In this document: one piece after another, positions 62,705 to 64,000 of the stretch
How positions within the stretch are numbered: position 1 is the stretch's first letter
Layout of the letters: each line of letters starts with the position of its first letter
DNA from: an uncultured Clostridia bacterium
GTDB lineage: Bacteria; Bacillota; Clostridia; Christensenellales; Aristaeellaceae
Assembly: GCA_934631025.1 (NCBI GenBank)
Contig: CAKTXR010000007.1
Location: forward strand, 24,847 to 88,846
Direction: 5' to 3'
Length of the DNA: 64,000 bases
Notes under the pieces: model-generated
The model's database searches: none
Told to the model about the DNA's origin: nothing
The model's input: the letters and a program-made list of their open reading frames with translations, nothing else
Position numbers and translations under genes: made by a program

Positions 62705-63658
62705 TTACCACAGCGCCGTTTCGCTCACGCGGCGCGAAATGGCGTTGACGATGATCAGTATGATCGAATTGACGACCGAGTTGAGCACGCCCACGGCGGT
62801 GGAGAACGCGAAATCCGCCTGCTCCAGGCCGACCTTGTAGGTGTAGGTGGAGATGACCTCCGAAGCCGTCATGTTGAAGTCGTTTTGCAGCAGATAGACC
62901 TTCTCATAGCCGACGCTCAGGAGAGAGCCGCATTGCAGGATCAGCATGATGACGATCGTGGGGATGAGCACGGGCACGTTGACATACCAGATCTTCTGGA
63001 TGCGCGTCGCGCCGTCGATGTCGGCGGCCTCGAGCAGCGATTTGTCCACGCCCGCGAGCGCCGCGGTAAATATGATCGAGCTCCAGCCCACGCCCTGCCA
63101 CACGCCGGAGAGGACGTAGATCCACTTGAACGCCGGCGCGCTGGCCATGAAGGAGACGGGCTTGCCGCCGAACAGCTCGATGAACTTGTTGATCACGCCC
63201 GAGGAGGGGCTGAGGAACAGCGTCACCATAGAGCACATGACGACGGTGGAGATGAAATGCGGCGCGTAGGAGACGGTCTGGATCGTGCGGCGGACGCCTT
63301 CGCTCTTCAGCTCGTTGAGCATCAGCGCGAGGATGATCGGCAGCGGGAAGCCCAGCACCAGGCTCAGCAGACTCAGCGTGAGCGTGTTGCGCACGGTGAT
63401 CGGGAACCAGTAGGAGTTGAACAGGCGATAGAAGTTGTCCAGCCCGCACCAGGGACTGCCCATGATGCCCAGTTTCATTTTGTACGTCTTAAACGCGATC
63501 AGCACGCCGTACATGGGCTTGTAGGCGAAGAGTATGATGTAGATCAGCGCGGGCAGCAGCATGACGTACACCTGCCAGCAGCGCAGGACGCTCAGCAGCG
63601 TTTTGCGCGCCTTGCTCCTGCGGCGGGGCGCGGTGAGTCTTTGACTGGAATCGGACAC
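62705..63658 (-). CDS. sugar ABC transporter permease (LplB-type) of transporter 2
   Basis: A 317-residue permease using a GTG start at 63658, 9 bases after GGGAGG. Six helices follow a basic N-terminal tail; 'FAYKPMYGVLIAFKTYKMKL' and the EAA loop 'SLLEAADIDGATRIQKIWYV' identify the LplB branch. It opens the three-gene unit; again no ATPase gene is present, so a shared MsmX-like ATPase is expected. Confidence 0.92.
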   Translation of the reverse strand: MSDSSQRLTAPRRRSKARKTLLSVLRCWQVYVMLLPALIYIILFAYKPMYGVLIAFKTYKMKLGIMGSPWCGLDNFYRLFNSYWFPITVRNTLTLSLLSLVLGFPLPIILALMLNELKSEGVRRTIQTVSYAPHFISTVVMCSMVTLFLSPSSGVINKFIELFGGKPVSFMASAPAFKWIYVLSGVWQGVGWSSIIFTAALAGVDKSLLEAADIDGATRIQKIWYVNVPVLIPTIVIMLILQCGSLLSVGYEKVYLLQNDFNMTASEVISTYTYKVGLEQADFAFSTAVGVLNSVVNSIILIIVNAISRRVSETALW

Positions 63659-63706
63659 GGCGTTCGGCCTCCCTTATCAGCTTGATTCCCCGTTGGCAAC
63701 ACTAAC

Positions 63707-63735
63707 ACAATAGCATGAAAAGCTATTAACGTAAA
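63707..63735 (-). promoter_or_regulatory. possible promoter of sugar transporter 2
   Basis: Minus strand TTTACG (63730-63735), 17-base spacer, TATTGT (63707-63712). The boxes are weak, as expected of an activator-dependent promoter. Confidence 0.45.
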
Positions 63736-63739
63736 TAAT

Positions 63740-63934
63740 GTGAAAATTTCACTTAACGATTTATATTTCGATAAGGGCTTATTTTGGCCTGTTTTGGCCC
63801 GATTTTTGGCCTTTCAGTGCAATTTTCACCTCTTTTGACATGGAGTCAATACTTGTGCGCTGAAACTGTAACCCTATCTCAATATGCGCGGCGCAGGCCG
63901 AACGGGGGCTAAACGGCGCGCTGTGAAATTCTCA
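63740..63934. promoter_or_regulatory. cluster of operator-like sites upstream of transporter 2
   Basis: Three related palindromes occur: GTGAAAATTTCAC (63740-63752), GTGCAATTTTCAC (63817-63829) and GTGAAATTCTCAC (63922-63934). Between the first two, TTTTGGCC occurs at 63782-63789, 63792-63799 and 63804-63811. The rest of 63659-64000 has no gene; an ATG at 63995 behind GGAAAG is too close to the edge to judge. Confidence 0.5.
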
Positions 63935-64000
63935 CACCGCCGCCGGCGGCGGAGGGCGGGAGCGCATATTAAGGATATTGACGGCGGAAAGGCGATGGAG

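Overview
The window is 64 kb of GC-rich DNA (roughly 60% by eye) from what looks like an anaerobic, heterotrophic low-GC-lineage (Clostridia-type) bacterium with unusually high GC. The evidence is a methionine T-box, a Re-type citrate synthase, a lactate dehydrogenase/ETF couple, a 2-hydroxyacyl-CoA dehydratase activase, several LplB/YtcP/LipO-type sugar transporters, strong AGGAGG ribosome binding sites and TTGACA/TATAAT promoters. A Christensenellales-like gut bacterium fits, but this is inference. No tRNA, rRNA, CRISPR array, phage gene or transposase was found. The annotation contains 48 protein genes, one of them cut by the left edge.

Layout. 1-1.7 kb (-): beta-helix protein fragment and a zinc carboxypeptidase-like protein. 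1.7-3.9 kb (-): ArsR regulator with ABC exporter. 4.0-6.6 kb (+): a two-gene FAD oxidoreductase unit. 6.8-11.0 kb (+): two-domain acyl-CoA dehydratase activase split from its C-terminal part. 11.3-14.8 kb (-): D-lactate dehydrogenase plus a fused EtfB-EtfA. 14.8-16.1 kb (+): class Ic aminotransferase. 16.3-18.8 kb (-): amino-acid ABC transporter. 19.3-21.1 kb (+): flotillin and DUF2500 protein. 21.2-21.9 kb (-): PP2C phosphatase. 22.0-22.7 kb (+): hibernation factor behind a candidate raiA-type RNA. 23.4-25.6 kb: FAD oxidoreductase and amidohydrolase. 25.7-26.6 kb (-): EamA transporter. 27.0-32.9 kb (+): Met T-box, GH141-like beta-helix protein, metG, glycerophosphodiesterase, tatD. 33.3-35.3 kb (+): ribulokinase and a ComEA-like protein. 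35.5-38.9 kb (-): TIM-barrel isomerase/PAP2, proC, manA. 39.2-42.7 kb (+): sugar ABC transporter. 42.9-46.1 kb (+): nuclease-helicase fusion and phosphoesterase. 46.3-49.0 kb (-): small membrane protein, Gfo/Idh/MocA dehydrogenase, YitT. 49.3-51.7 kb (+): a long folded leader RNA and a GH28-like enzyme. 51.9-57.0 kb (+): Re-citrate synthase, GntR regulator, aconitase, isocitrate dehydrogenase. 57.6-63.7 kb (-): membrane AraC regulator and a second sugar ABC transporter.

How it fits together. The cell appears to import oligosaccharides (two transporters), cut them with beta-helix hydrolases and feed the sugars through manA and araB. Lactate oxidation is linked to ETF. 2-Oxoglutarate and glutamate are made through the citrate-to-isocitrate branch, and proline through proC. 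The points most worth a second look are the unassigned structured leader RNA at 49338-49521, the insertion of a carbohydrate-active gene between a Met T-box and metG, the EtfB-EtfA fusion, the split activase and a set of degenerate tandem duplications confined to intergenic spacers. Long open frames opposite most genes are GC-driven shadows and are left out.
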